Below the pieces are notes generated by a model. It was not told the origin of the DNA. It saw nothing but the letters and a program-made list of their open reading frames with translations, and ran no database searches. From Ulvibacter antarcticus (GTDB lineage Bacteria > Bacteroidota > Bacteroidia > Flavobacteriales > Flavobacteriaceae): 64,000 bases of DNA. Where the stretch lies: NCBI RefSeq assembly GCF_003688405.1, contig NZ_REFC01000014.1:186001-250000 (forward strand), given 5' to 3'. The translations under genes and the position numbers were made by a program. The first letter of the stretch is position 1. The number at the start of each line of letters is the position of its first letter. Shown here one piece after another: positions 9,300-19,398 of this stretch.

Positions 9300-12200
9300 G
9301 AGAACGAATACACTTTTAAAAAAGCAAGTACGCTTAAAGGGAATTATGGGTGCAATTGCAATACTGCTGTTTGCCACATTTCAATTAACAGCACAATCAA
9401 AAACGAGGCAGTATAATCCGAGGATCACCTCACAACAATTTCTGGAGGAACTTATGAGTAATCCTTCGGCAACTAATGAGTATGTCATTACATCACAACA
9501 TACAAGTTCGTTGAGTGGCGTAGAACATACTTACATTCGACAAGCAATCAACGGAATTGAAGTCTATGGAACCGAATCAAGTATGCACAAGGCATCTAAC
9601 GGAGCAACCATTAGAGCTCATGTAAACTTTGTTGCATCCATTGAAAATACGATAGTAAACAGTGCAGCAAGTATTAGTCCCGAAGAAGCTATTCAAGCAG
9701 TGGCAAATCAAATGGGATATACTGTTTTCAATTTGCAACAAAAGGGAAACCTTCGTGGTATTAACCAAAAAGGAGTTTTCAATGGAGGAGGTATTTCTAA
9801 CCGCGACATTCCAGTGAAATTAATGTATTACTATAAGCAAACTGAAGGTACACGATTGGTTTGGGAATTGTCTGTGAATGAAAAAAACACTGCAGACTGG
9901 TGGAATTTTCGAGTGGACGCGGCGACGGGAAAAATTATTGATAAAGACAATTGGACGGTTTCTTGCAATATCACAGGAGATCATAGCGAGGAAGGACATA
10001 ATGCTATGGCCACAAACCTTGAGTTAAAAACATCAAAAATTACAGATAAAATAACAATAGCTGATGTTGGTAAGAAGATAAGTGAAGGAGCTGTTTTAGT
10101 TCCAACCTACAAGGTTTTTCCAATGCCATTTGAAAGTCCTTACGATACTCCAAGGGTTCCTATACCTGCCCCCTCTCACCCTGTAGCTTCTCCCGATGGA
10201 TGGCATACAGTTGGAACTACCACTTATGCCTATACTAAAGGAAATAATATTTCGGCCTTTGATGATGGCGAGGATGATGATGTGGGCACAGAAGCAGATC
10301 ATACTCCGGAATCTGCTCCAGGACTAATCTTCGATTATGCGTTTGAAGCAACTGCAGCAGGACTGCCGGTTTATTTTGCAACAGATCAGTCTGAAGACGC
10401 TGCAATTACAAATTTGTTTTATTGGAATAATATTATACATGATATTACCTATTTATACGGGTTCGATGAAGTAGCAGGGAATTTTCAATCGACTAATTTC
10501 GGCTTAGGTGGTGAAGAAGGAGATAGTGTTGATGCTCAAGCTCAGGATAGTGCAGATCTTGCACCTACTAGTGGTAATCGCTGTAATGCAAATTTTGCGA
10601 CACCGCCAGACGGGGATATCCCCATTATGCAAATGTACATCTGCGATGGGCCAATGTCGCCAGGTTTACAAGATGGTAGTTACGATGCCCTCGTAGTTAC
10701 CCATGAATATGCTCATGGTATTTCTACTAGATTGGTTGGAGGGGCATGCTTCATACATCCTTTTGCCAATGCTGAACAGATGGGAGAAGGCTGGAGTGAT
10801 TTCTTTGGGTATATGCTAACAATGAACGATGATAATTTTGGTTCCGATAGACCTGTAGGAAACTTTTTAAAAGATCTGGGGCCTGTCGGACCAGGAATTA
10901 GACCGGCACCTTATAGTACAGATGGTTCGGTAAATGGTTTTACCTATGGAGATGTAGCCGATGCCGGTTCAATTTCAGTGCCTCATGGTATTGGTTTTAT
11001 CTGGGCGACTATGTTATATGATTTAACTCAGATTCTTATAGATGCATATGGTTTCGATCCAGATCTTCACTCTGGAACTGGCGGAAATAATATTGCACTA
11101 AAACTTGTTATGGAGGGAATGAAATTTACACCCGTAGTTCCAGGTTTTGTAAATGCTCGTGATGGCATCCTAGATGCTGATTTCGCGCTTACAGGCGGGG
11201 AAAACGAATGCTTCATCTGGCTGGCTTTTTCAGGAAGAGGCCTTGGCGTAGATGCCGATCAGGGCTCAACCTTCGATCGTTTTGATGGAATTCCTGGTTT
11301 CGATATGCCCGTGGCGTCGTTCACTCCAAGTCGATTGGAGCTTTGTGTTTCTGAAGGCATCGTAACTGGATTGGGTGGTGGAAGACTAGTTGGAGGTAGT
11401 TATAGTGGCTCTTTTGTAACCAATGCGGGCGACGGAAAGACCTTCGAATTTGATACAGCTACTGCTGGAGTTGGAACACATTCGATAACCTATTTCGACG
11501 CCTGCACTGGAACATCGGCGATGGCTACCATAGAGGTAATTCCCGATACTTTACCGATAGTGATTTGTAAAGATGCCACCGTGACCTTAGATGCTATGGG
11601 AGAAGCTACTATCGAAAATGATGACGTAATAGCAAATATTATCAAAGGAAATGGAAGTTTGGGATATGAAGTTGATGATGAAGGAGTATTTGCTCCCACA
11701 GTGATTGCAGGAACAGTAGTGACGTTAGCTGAAGATTCAGGAACCGGCCCATTACCAATTGGATTCGATTTTTCTTTCTTCGGAATTTCGTACGACGAGT
11801 TTTATATCGCTTCCAATGGTTTCGTATCCCTTACAGGAACAGGTCTGTCAGGTATTCCTTCCTATTCTTCAACTGTTATTCCCAAAGGAAGTCTACCCAA
11901 TGGGATGATTGCCCTTGCATGGACTGCACTAAGCCCACATGTTTCGGGAGTGGTTCAGTATAAAACCGTGGGAACCGAGCCTTTTAGAAAACTCGTGGTA
12001 AGTTATGAGGATGTACCATTTTACCTGTCAGCTAAAAAAGTAACAGTGCAGGTACATCTTTATGAAGGAACAAATATCATCGAGATACATAATACTTTAA
12101 TTGAAAGTGTTGATTTCCCTAAAACCCAAGGAATAGAAAATAAGCTGGGAGACAAAGGCTATGCATCTCCGGGAAGAAACTATACAGAATGGACTGCAGA

Positions 12201-14049
12201 CGAAGACATGGTGATATTTAAACCTATTAGCCCCGGAATGCCTGACAACTGTGGTAGTCCGGTGATCGTCACCCTAAGCAAATCTGACTTCACTTGCGAT
12301 GATATTGGAGTAAATGTTGTGACGGTAACCGTCGATGACGGAATGGGAGGAATTGATACTTGTACGGCAGAAGTTACTGTAGAAGGAACTTCAACCACAT
12401 GGACAGGTAGCTGGAGTGATTCGGCCCCAACATTGGGAAGCAAAGCTGTGTTTAGTTCGTCTTATAGTACTTCGACAGCCGATATAGATGCTTGTTCATG
12501 CGAAATTAATTCTGGAGCCACTATTACTGTGGAAGCCGGAGATTACTTAAATGTAAAACGCAACATTAGTGTTGAAGCTGGTTCAAGTTTAGTTGTTGAA
12601 CATACAGGGAATGTAACCCAAGTTGATGAAGATGTTCTTGTCACGAATGCAGGAACCATTAATGTGAAATTAACAACTCCCGATCTCACAGCTAGAGACT
12701 TTATGATCATGGGTAGTCCGATGAGCACGGAGGATGAAACCGTATTCACCGATGTGTTACCAGCGTATCAGGTGTTAAATCATACTACCGCCGATTTTGA
12801 TCCCTATGTCGGAACACCACCAGTGATAGGGGTAAATTTTCACGATATGGATAGCAACGATTGGTCGAACTTTACAGGAACTTTAAGTCCGGCAGAGGGT
12901 TATTTAGTTCGTCCATCTTATACTTCCAGTGGAACTTACGACTATTTATATGAAGCAGGAACATTGAACACCGGTGTGATTAGCTATGACGCCTATTTTG
13001 GAGATGATAAAGAAGATAGTCCGAACGTGCTTGCTAATCCGTATGCTTCTGCAATGGATGCCACTATGTTTATTGACCAAAATCCAATAGTTGATGAGGT
13101 ATATTTTTGGGAGCATCTTACCACACCTATAAGTGGAATTCCGGGACCATTAACGGAGAATTTTAGTATGGAAGATATTTCGACCTATAATGGAACCATG
13201 GGTATTCCTGCATCCAATGATACGGGAACTTCAACCACACCAAACGGTATTATTTCTACAGGACAGGGCTTCGGAATAAAGGCAAATGCAGCCGGAGACG
13301 TGAGTTTTACAAATGCTATGCGCTTAACAAGTGGAAATACAACGCTGAGAAGACCGGTTGCCAAAGATTTAATTTGGTTAACTGTTAGGGAAGGTGAATA
13401 TCATATGGGAAGTACTACTGGAATAGGTTTCCTTGAAAGTGCTTCGGAAAATTTGGATCCCGGATTCGATACTCAGAAATTAGGAACTGTAGTTTCACTT
13501 TACTCTCACTTACCCGATGGAAGCGAACAATTAGGCATTCAAGGCCGTGAAATTTTTGATTCTGAAATTACTATTCCGATGGGATTCTCAACTTTAATTG
13601 AAGCTGATGGGGGAATGCCTTACGTTATCTCGATTTCGGAATTGGATGGAAGTAATATCGAGGAAGCTACCGTTTATCTAATCGATCACTTAGAGAATAC
13701 AATAACTAATCTTAGCGATGGGAATTACGAATTTCTTTCAGATGCAGGAACTTTTGACAACCGATTTATCCTTCAGTTCGAATCTATCGTTTTGGAGACT
13801 GAAAGTCATGTGTTAGACGAAATTGCGATCTATCCTAATCCAGCTTCAGAAGTACTACAGATCTCTTCGCCAATAGTCCCAATTGAAAAGGTTGAGCTTA
13901 GAGATTTAATGGGAAGAATAATATATTCTGAAAGTTTCAGAAATGAAAATAATGTGAAATTGAATATTTCAACTGAAGCGACAGGAGTATATTTTGTGTC
14001 GGTAATCACTTCCGAAGGAACTATTGTAAAAAGATTGATAAAAAAGTAA
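9298..14049 (+). CDS. T9SS-secreted fungalysin-type (M36) metallopeptidase (array protein 2)
   Basis: 1583 residues. A signal peptide ends near LTAQS (about residue 35); Met17 is an alternative start. An N-terminal FTP-like propeptide (about 40-220) precedes the M36 catalytic domain. The zinc site is H469-E-Y-A-H473-G, with Glu497 in GEGWSDFF as third ligand, so a working secreted endopeptidase is expected. After the catalytic domain come a short Ig/HYR-like piece (ICKDATVTLD, about 750) and a domain with the pattern GFDFSFFG...SNGFVSL. The shared module is about 1033-1495 (nt 12395-13785) and the T9SS sorting domain about 1505-1583. Architecture is the same as the product at 29226-33899, so the two are paralogues. 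A leader hairpin overlaps its start. Confidence 0.93.
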   Translation: MRTNTLLKKQVRLKGIMGAIAILLFATFQLTAQSKTRQYNPRITSQQFLEELMSNPSATNEYVITSQHTSSLSGVEHTYIRQAINGIEVYGTESSMHKASNGATIRAHVNFVASIENTIVNSAASISPEEAIQAVANQMGYTVFNLQQKGNLRGINQKGVFNGGGISNRDIPVKLMYYYKQTEGTRLVWELSVNEKNTADWWNFRVDAATGKIIDKDNWTVSCNITGDHSEEGHNAMATNLELKTSKITDKITIADVGKKISEGAVLVPTYKVFPMPFESPYDTPRVPIPAPSHPVASPDGWHTVGTTTYAYTKGNNISAFDDGEDDDVGTEADHTPESAPGLIFDYAFEATAAGLPVYFATDQSEDAAITNLFYWNNIIHDITYLYGFDEVAGNFQSTNFGLGGEEGDSVDAQAQDSADLAPTSGNRCNANFATPPDGDIPIMQMYICDGPMSPGLQDGSYDALVVTHEYAHGISTRLVGGACFIHPFANAEQMGEGWSDFFGYMLTMNDDNFGSDRPVGNFLKDLGPVGPGIRPAPYSTDGSVNGFTYGDVADAGSISVPHGIGFIWATMLYDLTQILIDAYGFDPDLHSGTGGNNIALKLVMEGMKFTPVVPGFVNARDGILDADFALTGGENECFIWLAFSGRGLGVDADQGSTFDRFDGIPGFDMPVASFTPSRLELCVSEGIVTGLGGGRLVGGSYSGSFVTNAGDGKTFEFDTATAGVGTHSITYFDACTGTSAMATIEVIPDTLPIVICKDATVTLDAMGEATIENDDVIANIIKGNGSLGYEVDDEGVFAPTVIAGTVVTLAEDSGTGPLPIGFDFSFFGISYDEFYIASNGFVSLTGTGLSGIPSYSSTVIPKGSLPNGMIALAWTALSPHVSGVVQYKTVGTEPFRKLVVSYEDVPFYLSAKKVTVQVHLYEGTNIIEIHNTLIESVDFPKTQGIENKLGDKGYASPGRNYTEWTADEDMVIFKPISPGMPDNCGSPVIVTLSKSDFTCDDIGVNVVTVTVDDGMGGIDTCTAEVTVEGTSTTWTGSWSDSAPTLGSKAVFSSSYSTSTADIDACSCEINSGATITVEAGDYLNVKRNISVEAGSSLVVEHTGNVTQVDEDVLVTNAGTINVKLTTPDLTARDFMIMGSPMSTEDETVFTDVLPAYQVLNHTTADFDPYVGTPPVIGVNFHDMDSNDWSNFTGTLSPAEGYLVRPSYTSSGTYDYLYEAGTLNTGVISYDAYFGDDKEDSPNVLANPYASAMDATMFIDQNPIVDEVYFWEHLTTPISGIPGPLTENFSMEDISTYNGTMGIPASNDTGTSTTPNGIISTGQGFGIKANAAGDVSFTNAMRLTSGNTTLRRPVAKDLIWLTVREGEYHMGSTTGIGFLESASENLDPGFDTQKLGTVVSLYSHLPDGSEQLGIQGREIFDSEITIPMGFSTLIEADGGMPYVISISELDGSNIEEATVYLIDHLENTITNLSDGNYEFLSDAGTFDNRFILQFESIVLETESHVLDEIAIYPNPASEVLQISSPIVPIEKVELRDLMGRIIYSESFRNENNVKLNISTEATGVYFVSVITSEGTIVKRLIKK

Positions 14050-14053
14050 TGCC

Positions 14054-14206
14054 ATGAAAAGTTTTAAACGAAGATTATTTGTACAACACAGAAAACTCTA
14101 TAATGAGTTAGCGTTTATAATGATGTCGAAAATTGATGCTTCATTTTATAACGACAACCTTAAACAACTGGAAATTCACACAATGGATTTACTTCGAACC
14201 GCATAA
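14054..14206 (+). CDS. Possible small protein downstream of the M36 gene
   Basis: ATG-initiated ORF of 50 codons starting 4 nt after the stop of the upstream peptidase gene, which would allow translational coupling. The predicted product is basic at the N-terminus (MKSFKRRLFVQHRKLY) with no signal peptide or membrane segment. I do not recognise a family. Such ORFs arise by chance in AT-rich DNA. The position and unbroken frame are the only support. Confidence 0.3.
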   Translation: MKSFKRRLFVQHRKLYNELAFIMMSKIDASFYNDNLKQLEIHTMDLLRTA

Positions 14207-14425
14207 GTTTTATTGTTTTGTTGAAATAAACCCTTTTCATACTATTTGGAGAGGGTTTATTGCATTTATAACGCTAAGATGTTCTTTGGGAGCTGCTAAG
14301 AAAGTGCCAAATTTAATCACTAATATCATTGGCTTTTTTAAAATTCTGACTAATTCTTTGGTGATAATTAAGTGGAGGTTGTTTAGGATATTTTATAATA
14401 ATATCGCTAAAATGTTGCGTATCAA
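14207..14425. other. Non-coding gap before array gene 3
   Basis: AT-rich. Contains an inverted repeat AATAAACCCT (14225-14234) / AGGGTTTATT (14252-14261) that could be a weak terminator or processing site for the upstream gene; there is no T run after it. No other gene is supported. Confidence 0.5.
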
Positions 14426-14444
14426 CGATAAAGTGTTATTTTTG
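14415..14444 (+). promoter_or_regulatory. Promoter of array gene 3
   Basis: TTG (14415-14417), 19 bp spacer, TATTTTTG (14437-14444): a full match to the Bacteroidota promoter TTG-N19-TAnnTTTG, 51 nt before the ATG. The 13-mer CGATAAAGTGTTA (14426-14438) spans the spacer end and the start of the -7 box, exactly as before array gene 1. Confidence 0.7.
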
Positions 14445-14495
14445 ACAATTATCAAATGATGCATAGTTACATTTAACCCCCAAATTTAACCTAGA

Positions 14496-17400
14496 ATGAG
14501 AATTAATTACTTTATTGCCATTGCACTGTTTTGCTTCAGTCTAAACGGTTTTTCACAAAATAATGCTTCAAATAAGTATGCTAAGCAAATACAATCGGTT
14601 ACCGATAGTTACGATCAGGCTAAGTTAGCCGAGCTTCGTGATATCTCTGAGTCAAAGTATTCAGCAAATAAAGGACAGATAGCATCTTATGCATTGTTGC
14701 ATAATGTTCCTGTTCGATATGAAGATGATAAAGGGACTTTATTCGAATTACAGTTTATCGCCGATGATGGAACTCCTATTTACTATCAGACCTATAATGT
14801 TGCAGCTTCTGCTTCTACAAGGGCCAACTATTTGAATAGTGGAGGTGGTCTTGGTTTAAACTTAGATGGAGATGATCTAACGGCTCATGTTTGGGATGGT
14901 GGTTTGGCTAGAACATCACATCAAGAATACGATGGTGCCGGTGGTACAAATCGATTTTCGATAGGTGATGGAACTACCGCACTACATTATCATTCTGCCC
15001 ACGTAACAGGAACTATAATGGCTTCTGGTGTAGTAGCAAATTCTAAAGGAATGGCGCCACGAGCAGATGCAGTGGGTTACGATTGGAACAGTGATGTTTC
15101 TGAAGCAACAACAGCAGCTGCAGCCGGTATGCTTATTTCAAATCACTCATATGGTTATGGCGCTTCAGGTATTCCGGACGAATGGTTTGGTCAATATGGC
15201 TCGGATGCTCGTGACTGGGATCAAATCGCTTACAATGCACCTTACTTTTTAATGATGGTGGCAGCAGGAAATGACGGTGCAGATAATTCTTCTAATGGAG
15301 CTCCATTGGATGGACAGACCGCTTACGATAAACTATCCGGACATGCGACAGCAAAAAACAATATGGTTGTTGCAAACGGACAAGATGCTTCAATTAACGG
15401 AGACGGGAGTTTAAATTCTGTTACCCGTAATTCAGGAAGTAGCGAAGGTCCTACAGATGATTACCGTATTAAGCCCGATATTATGGGGAATGGTACTCAG
15501 CTGTATTCAACTTATGAAACTTCAGATACTGCTTACAATTCAATTACAGGAACTTCAATGGCTTCTCCAAATGTTGCCGGAACCCTGCTTTTATTACAGG
15601 AACATTATGTGAATTTACATGGAAGCTTTATGCTGGCATCTACTTTAAAAGGATTGGCATTGCATACCGCAGATGATGTTGCACCAATTGGTCCCGATGC
15701 ACAAACTGGATGGGGATTATTAAACGCTAAAAAAGCAGCAGAAACCTTAACCACGGCTGCAGCTTCTACAGGAAGTGCTATTGTAAGTGAATTAACACTA
15801 ACGCAAGGACAGACGTATTCTGTTACAGTGCAATCTAACGGAACAGATCCACTTATGGCTTCTATTTCCTGGACAGATCCTGCAGCAGCTATAAATAATG
15901 GAACTAATAGTAATACTCCAGCCTTAATTAATGACCTGGATATCCGCTTAGAAAATGGACCTAACTATACGCCCTGGAAATTAACAGGAGTTACTACCAA
16001 TGGCACCGGTGATAATATTGTAGATCCTTACGAAAGAGTAGATGTTTCAGGTGCTACAGGAACCTATACATTAACAGTAACACACAAAGGTACGCTTAGT
16101 AGTGGGTCACAAAATTACTCACTAATTGTTACCGGAGTTGTAGTATCAAGTACTCCATTAATTGCGTATTCAAATCTTTCCGATGATTTTACAGAAGAAA
16201 GCGATTGTAACTATACAGACATTAATGTTCCCTTATTAATCGCTAAAGAGCCTTCGCAAGATGCAACGGTTACTTTTGCCGTGAATGGTGGAACAGCTAC
16301 CGATGGATTGGATTACGCTATTCAAACACCAACGGTTACATTTCTTTCAGGTTCTCTTGTTTCCCAGAATATGGTTGTAAGAGTCTATCATGATGGTTTT
16401 GTAGAAGGGTCTGAAACAGCAATAATCGATTTTACGGTAAACGCTAACGGAGGAGATGCTATTGCCGATACAAATGCAGACAGCTTCACATTAACGATTA
16501 ATGATGATGATGCCGTTATTACACCGGTTACCACAAATATTATTTTTAGTGAAGATTTTGAAAATTCTCCTTTCGATTTTACAACTTCAGGGAATTCAGG
16601 ATCAGATGTATTTCAGTTTGGAGGCAACGGGAACCTAACAAGTTCTTATTGGAGTACTACAGGAAATTCGAGTAATTTTGCTTTCAGTAATGATGATGCT
16701 TGTAATTGTGATAAAGCGAATGATCTATTAACTACCACAGCATTCAGTTTGGTAGGAAACTACACCTCTGCAACCTTGACTTTCGATCATGCCTTTGCAG
16801 ATATAAGTACCGAAGTAGGTGATGTATTAATTAGTACAGGAGGTGCTTTTACATCTATACTAAATCTTACTAATACTTCTGTAGACAATGGTGGAAGTGT
16901 CTACACGACTCCATGGGTAAACAATAATACAATTAATCTAACCACATATATTGGACAAGCGAATGTAAGAATTCAGTTTCGTTATAATGATGGTGCAACC
17001 TGGCTATACGGAATGGCTGTTGATAATGTAGTGGTTTCTGCGGAAAGCAATACCAATGTTCAAACAGCTGTCAACAGTGGAAGTAGTAATCAAATTCTAT
17101 TGTCCGGAGCGGGAACTGTTTATTCTACCGATGCCGTTTCTGGTGATGTCATGTTGGATATTACAAATAATAATGCCGATGATTATGGTTGTGTAGAAAC
17201 ATTTGTGTCTCGTTCCGGAACAGGAGCTCAGGCATATGATGGCAGTGTATCTCCTGATTTGGTAATGGATAAATCATTTGATGCTATTACTGGAAATTCT
17301 GTTGCTAGTGGGAGTACTTCGGTTACTTTTTATGCTACGGAAGCAGAAGTAGCCGGTTGGGAAACCGCGATTGGTGGAACTGTAGGAGTTTCACGTACAG

Positions 17401-19223
17401 ATCTAGTTGCTGCCAGAGAAGTGGGAGGAAGTATTTCTGAAACTTCTCCACTCTCAATTGGAACTTTTGGAAGTCATGTTACTTTCACAGGTAATTTTAC
17501 AGGAATGGAAGGTACCTTCTATTTCGGTCCTGCAGCTGCCTTTGTGGTAAGTTGTCCTGGAGTTACAAAAACATGGAATGGAAGCTGGAGTCCTACAGGA
17601 GCACCAGGTTCTACTGATACAGTTATAATTAATGCAACTTATAATACTACTACCAATGGAAACCTGGAAGCTTGTAAACTAACGATAAATTCGGGAGCTA
17701 CGGTTACTGTACCTGCATTGACATACATACGAGTGAATGGTGACATAACTGTCGACGGAACCTTAGATGTAGCTCACACAGGAAGTATTGTACAAGTTGA
17801 TGATACTGCGGTAGTACTCAACAATGGATCAATAAATGTAAACTTAACAACACCATCATTAACAGCACGTGATTTTATGATCATGGGTAGTCCAATGTCT
17901 TCGGAAGACGAAACTGCTTTTGTAGATGGAGTACCAGCATATCAAGTGCTTAATCATACCACGGCGAACTTTACTCCTTATGTTGGTTCACCAGCTGTAG
18001 TTGGAGTTAATTTCCACGATCAGGAGAGTAATGATTGGACAAATTTTTCAGGTACTTTAAATACAGCTGAAGGATATTTAGTCCGACCTTCATATACGCA
18101 AAGTGGAACCTATAATTATGTATTCGATCAGGGTACGTTAAACAATGGTGTAATCACTTACGCTGCCTTCTTTGGTGATGATAAGGAAGACAGTCCGAAT
18201 ATTCTATCTAATCCATATGCTTCGGCAATAGATGCAACTATGTTGATTTCCAGTAACGCGATGATTGATGAAGTTTATTTCTGGGAACATTTAACGACTC
18301 CCGTAAATGGAATTCCAGGACCGCTAAATGAAAATTTCAGCATGGAAGATATTTCAACCTATAATGGTACAATGGGAATTCCTGCTTCGAACGATCCGGG
18401 AACTTCGACTACACCAGACGGTGTTATTTCAACAGGACAAGGTTTTGGAATCAAGGCTAACGCAGGCGGAAATGTCACTTTTAACAATGCAATGCGATTG
18501 ACCAGTGGAAATACAACATTAAGAAGACCGGTGGCTAAAGACTTGCTTTGGTTAACAGTTCGGGAAGGAGTATACCATATGGGAAGTACTGCAGGAATTG
18601 GTTTCTTAGAAAATGCAACGTCAGGACTGGATCAAGGATATGATACCGAAAAACTTGGAACTGTCGTTTCATTGTATACTCACCTTCTGGACGGAAGCGA
18701 GCAATTTGGTATCCAAGGACGGGAAGTATTTGACGATGCAATCACTATCCCAATGGGCTTCTCAACCTTAATTACAGAAGATGGTGGATTACCTTATGTA
18801 ATCTCGATCGCAGATTTAGAAGGAAGTCTTATTGAAGATGCTACGGTTTACTTAATCGATCACCTTACGAACACTATTACTAACCTTAGTGAAGGTAATT
18901 ACGAGTTTGTTTCCGAAGCAGGAACTTACAATAACCGCTTTACGGTTCAGTTCGAGTCGTTGATATTGGATGTAAATGCTTCAGAATTGGATACAATTTC
19001 AGTATACCCAAATCCAACTCAAAACATTCTGAATATAGTTTCGCCAAATACTTTATTAACAGGAATTCAAATCTTTGATGTAAGAGGAAGAAGTGTGAAA
19101 AATGTAACAGTCACTTCCGAAGCTAACCAAACTATAGACATATCAAATCTAGAAAGCGCGATGTACTTTGTGAAAATTTCTTCGGAAAACGGATCAATTA
19201 CAAAACGCATTATAAAGCAATAA
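14496..19223 (+). CDS. T9SS-secreted subtilisin-like (S8) serine protease (array protein 3)
   Basis: 1575 residues with a signal peptide ending at GFSQ (residue 21). S8 catalytic domain with Asp134 (HVWDGG), His169 (HSAHVTGT) and Ser354 (GTSMASPNVAG), a complete triad. It is followed by a P-domain-like/jelly-roll segment (about 425-550), a Calx-beta-like domain (about 555-670, GGTATDGLDYA and EGSETA) and a MAM/CUB-like segment starting FSEDFE (about 685-850). The shared module covers about 1018-1488 (nt 17545-18960). The T9SS type A sorting domain is residues about 1492-1575. Likely exported across the outer membrane and cell-surface attached or released. Preceded by a recognisable promoter and followed by a terminator. 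Confidence 0.94.
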   Translation: MRINYFIAIALFCFSLNGFSQNNASNKYAKQIQSVTDSYDQAKLAELRDISESKYSANKGQIASYALLHNVPVRYEDDKGTLFELQFIADDGTPIYYQTYNVAASASTRANYLNSGGGLGLNLDGDDLTAHVWDGGLARTSHQEYDGAGGTNRFSIGDGTTALHYHSAHVTGTIMASGVVANSKGMAPRADAVGYDWNSDVSEATTAAAAGMLISNHSYGYGASGIPDEWFGQYGSDARDWDQIAYNAPYFLMMVAAGNDGADNSSNGAPLDGQTAYDKLSGHATAKNNMVVANGQDASINGDGSLNSVTRNSGSSEGPTDDYRIKPDIMGNGTQLYSTYETSDTAYNSITGTSMASPNVAGTLLLLQEHYVNLHGSFMLASTLKGLALHTADDVAPIGPDAQTGWGLLNAKKAAETLTTAAASTGSAIVSELTLTQGQTYSVTVQSNGTDPLMASISWTDPAAAINNGTNSNTPALINDLDIRLENGPNYTPWKLTGVTTNGTGDNIVDPYERVDVSGATGTYTLTVTHKGTLSSGSQNYSLIVTGVVVSSTPLIAYSNLSDDFTEESDCNYTDINVPLLIAKEPSQDATVTFAVNGGTATDGLDYAIQTPTVTFLSGSLVSQNMVVRVYHDGFVEGSETAIIDFTVNANGGDAIADTNADSFTLTINDDDAVITPVTTNIIFSEDFENSPFDFTTSGNSGSDVFQFGGNGNLTSSYWSTTGNSSNFAFSNDDACNCDKANDLLTTTAFSLVGNYTSATLTFDHAFADISTEVGDVLISTGGAFTSILNLTNTSVDNGGSVYTTPWVNNNTINLTTYIGQANVRIQFRYNDGATWLYGMAVDNVVVSAESNTNVQTAVNSGSSNQILLSGAGTVYSTDAVSGDVMLDITNNNADDYGCVETFVSRSGTGAQAYDGSVSPDLVMDKSFDAITGNSVASGSTSVTFYATEAEVAGWETAIGGTVGVSRTDLVAAREVGGSISETSPLSIGTFGSHVTFTGNFTGMEGTFYFGPAAAFVVSCPGVTKTWNGSWSPTGAPGSTDTVIINATYNTTTNGNLEACKLTINSGATVTVPALTYIRVNGDITVDGTLDVAHTGSIVQVDDTAVVLNNGSINVNLTTPSLTARDFMIMGSPMSSEDETAFVDGVPAYQVLNHTTANFTPYVGSPAVVGVNFHDQESNDWTNFSGTLNTAEGYLVRPSYTQSGTYNYVFDQGTLNNGVITYAAFFGDDKEDSPNILSNPYASAIDATMLISSNAMIDEVYFWEHLTTPVNGIPGPLNENFSMEDISTYNGTMGIPASNDPGTSTTPDGVISTGQGFGIKANAGGNVTFNNAMRLTSGNTTLRRPVAKDLLWLTVREGVYHMGSTAGIGFLENATSGLDQGYDTEKLGTVVSLYTHLLDGSEQFGIQGREVFDDAITIPMGFSTLITEDGGLPYVISIADLEGSLIEDATVYLIDHLTNTITNLSEGNYEFVSEAGTYNNRFTVQFESLILDVNASELDTISVYPNPTQNILNIVSPNTLLTGIQIFDVRGRSVKNVTVTSEANQTIDISNLESAMYFVKISSENGSITKRIIKQ

Positions 19224-19245
19224 ACTCCCTAGTTCATTAAATAAA

Positions 19246-19280
19246 AAGCCTGTGTCGAATTTCTCGATACGGGCTTTTTT
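19246..19280 (+). terminator. Terminator after array gene 3
   Basis: Stem AGCCTGTGTCGA / TCGATACGGGCT with two G-U type positions, flanked by an A run and followed by six T. Confidence 0.85.
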
Positions 19281-19398
19281 GATTTTATGAAACAGTTTTA
19301 TTGAAGGTTTCTAAAAAGGTAATTTCATGTTTAAATAAATTACAGTAAGTTTATATCCTTGATTTTCAGGACTAGCCATTGATAAATTTATTACAATT

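Noticed and set aside
14133-14459. 108-codon open frame before the subtilase gene
   Set aside because: Begins with TTG, hydrophobic residues without a sensible pattern, and runs through the promoter of array gene 3. Looks like chance in AT-rich DNA.
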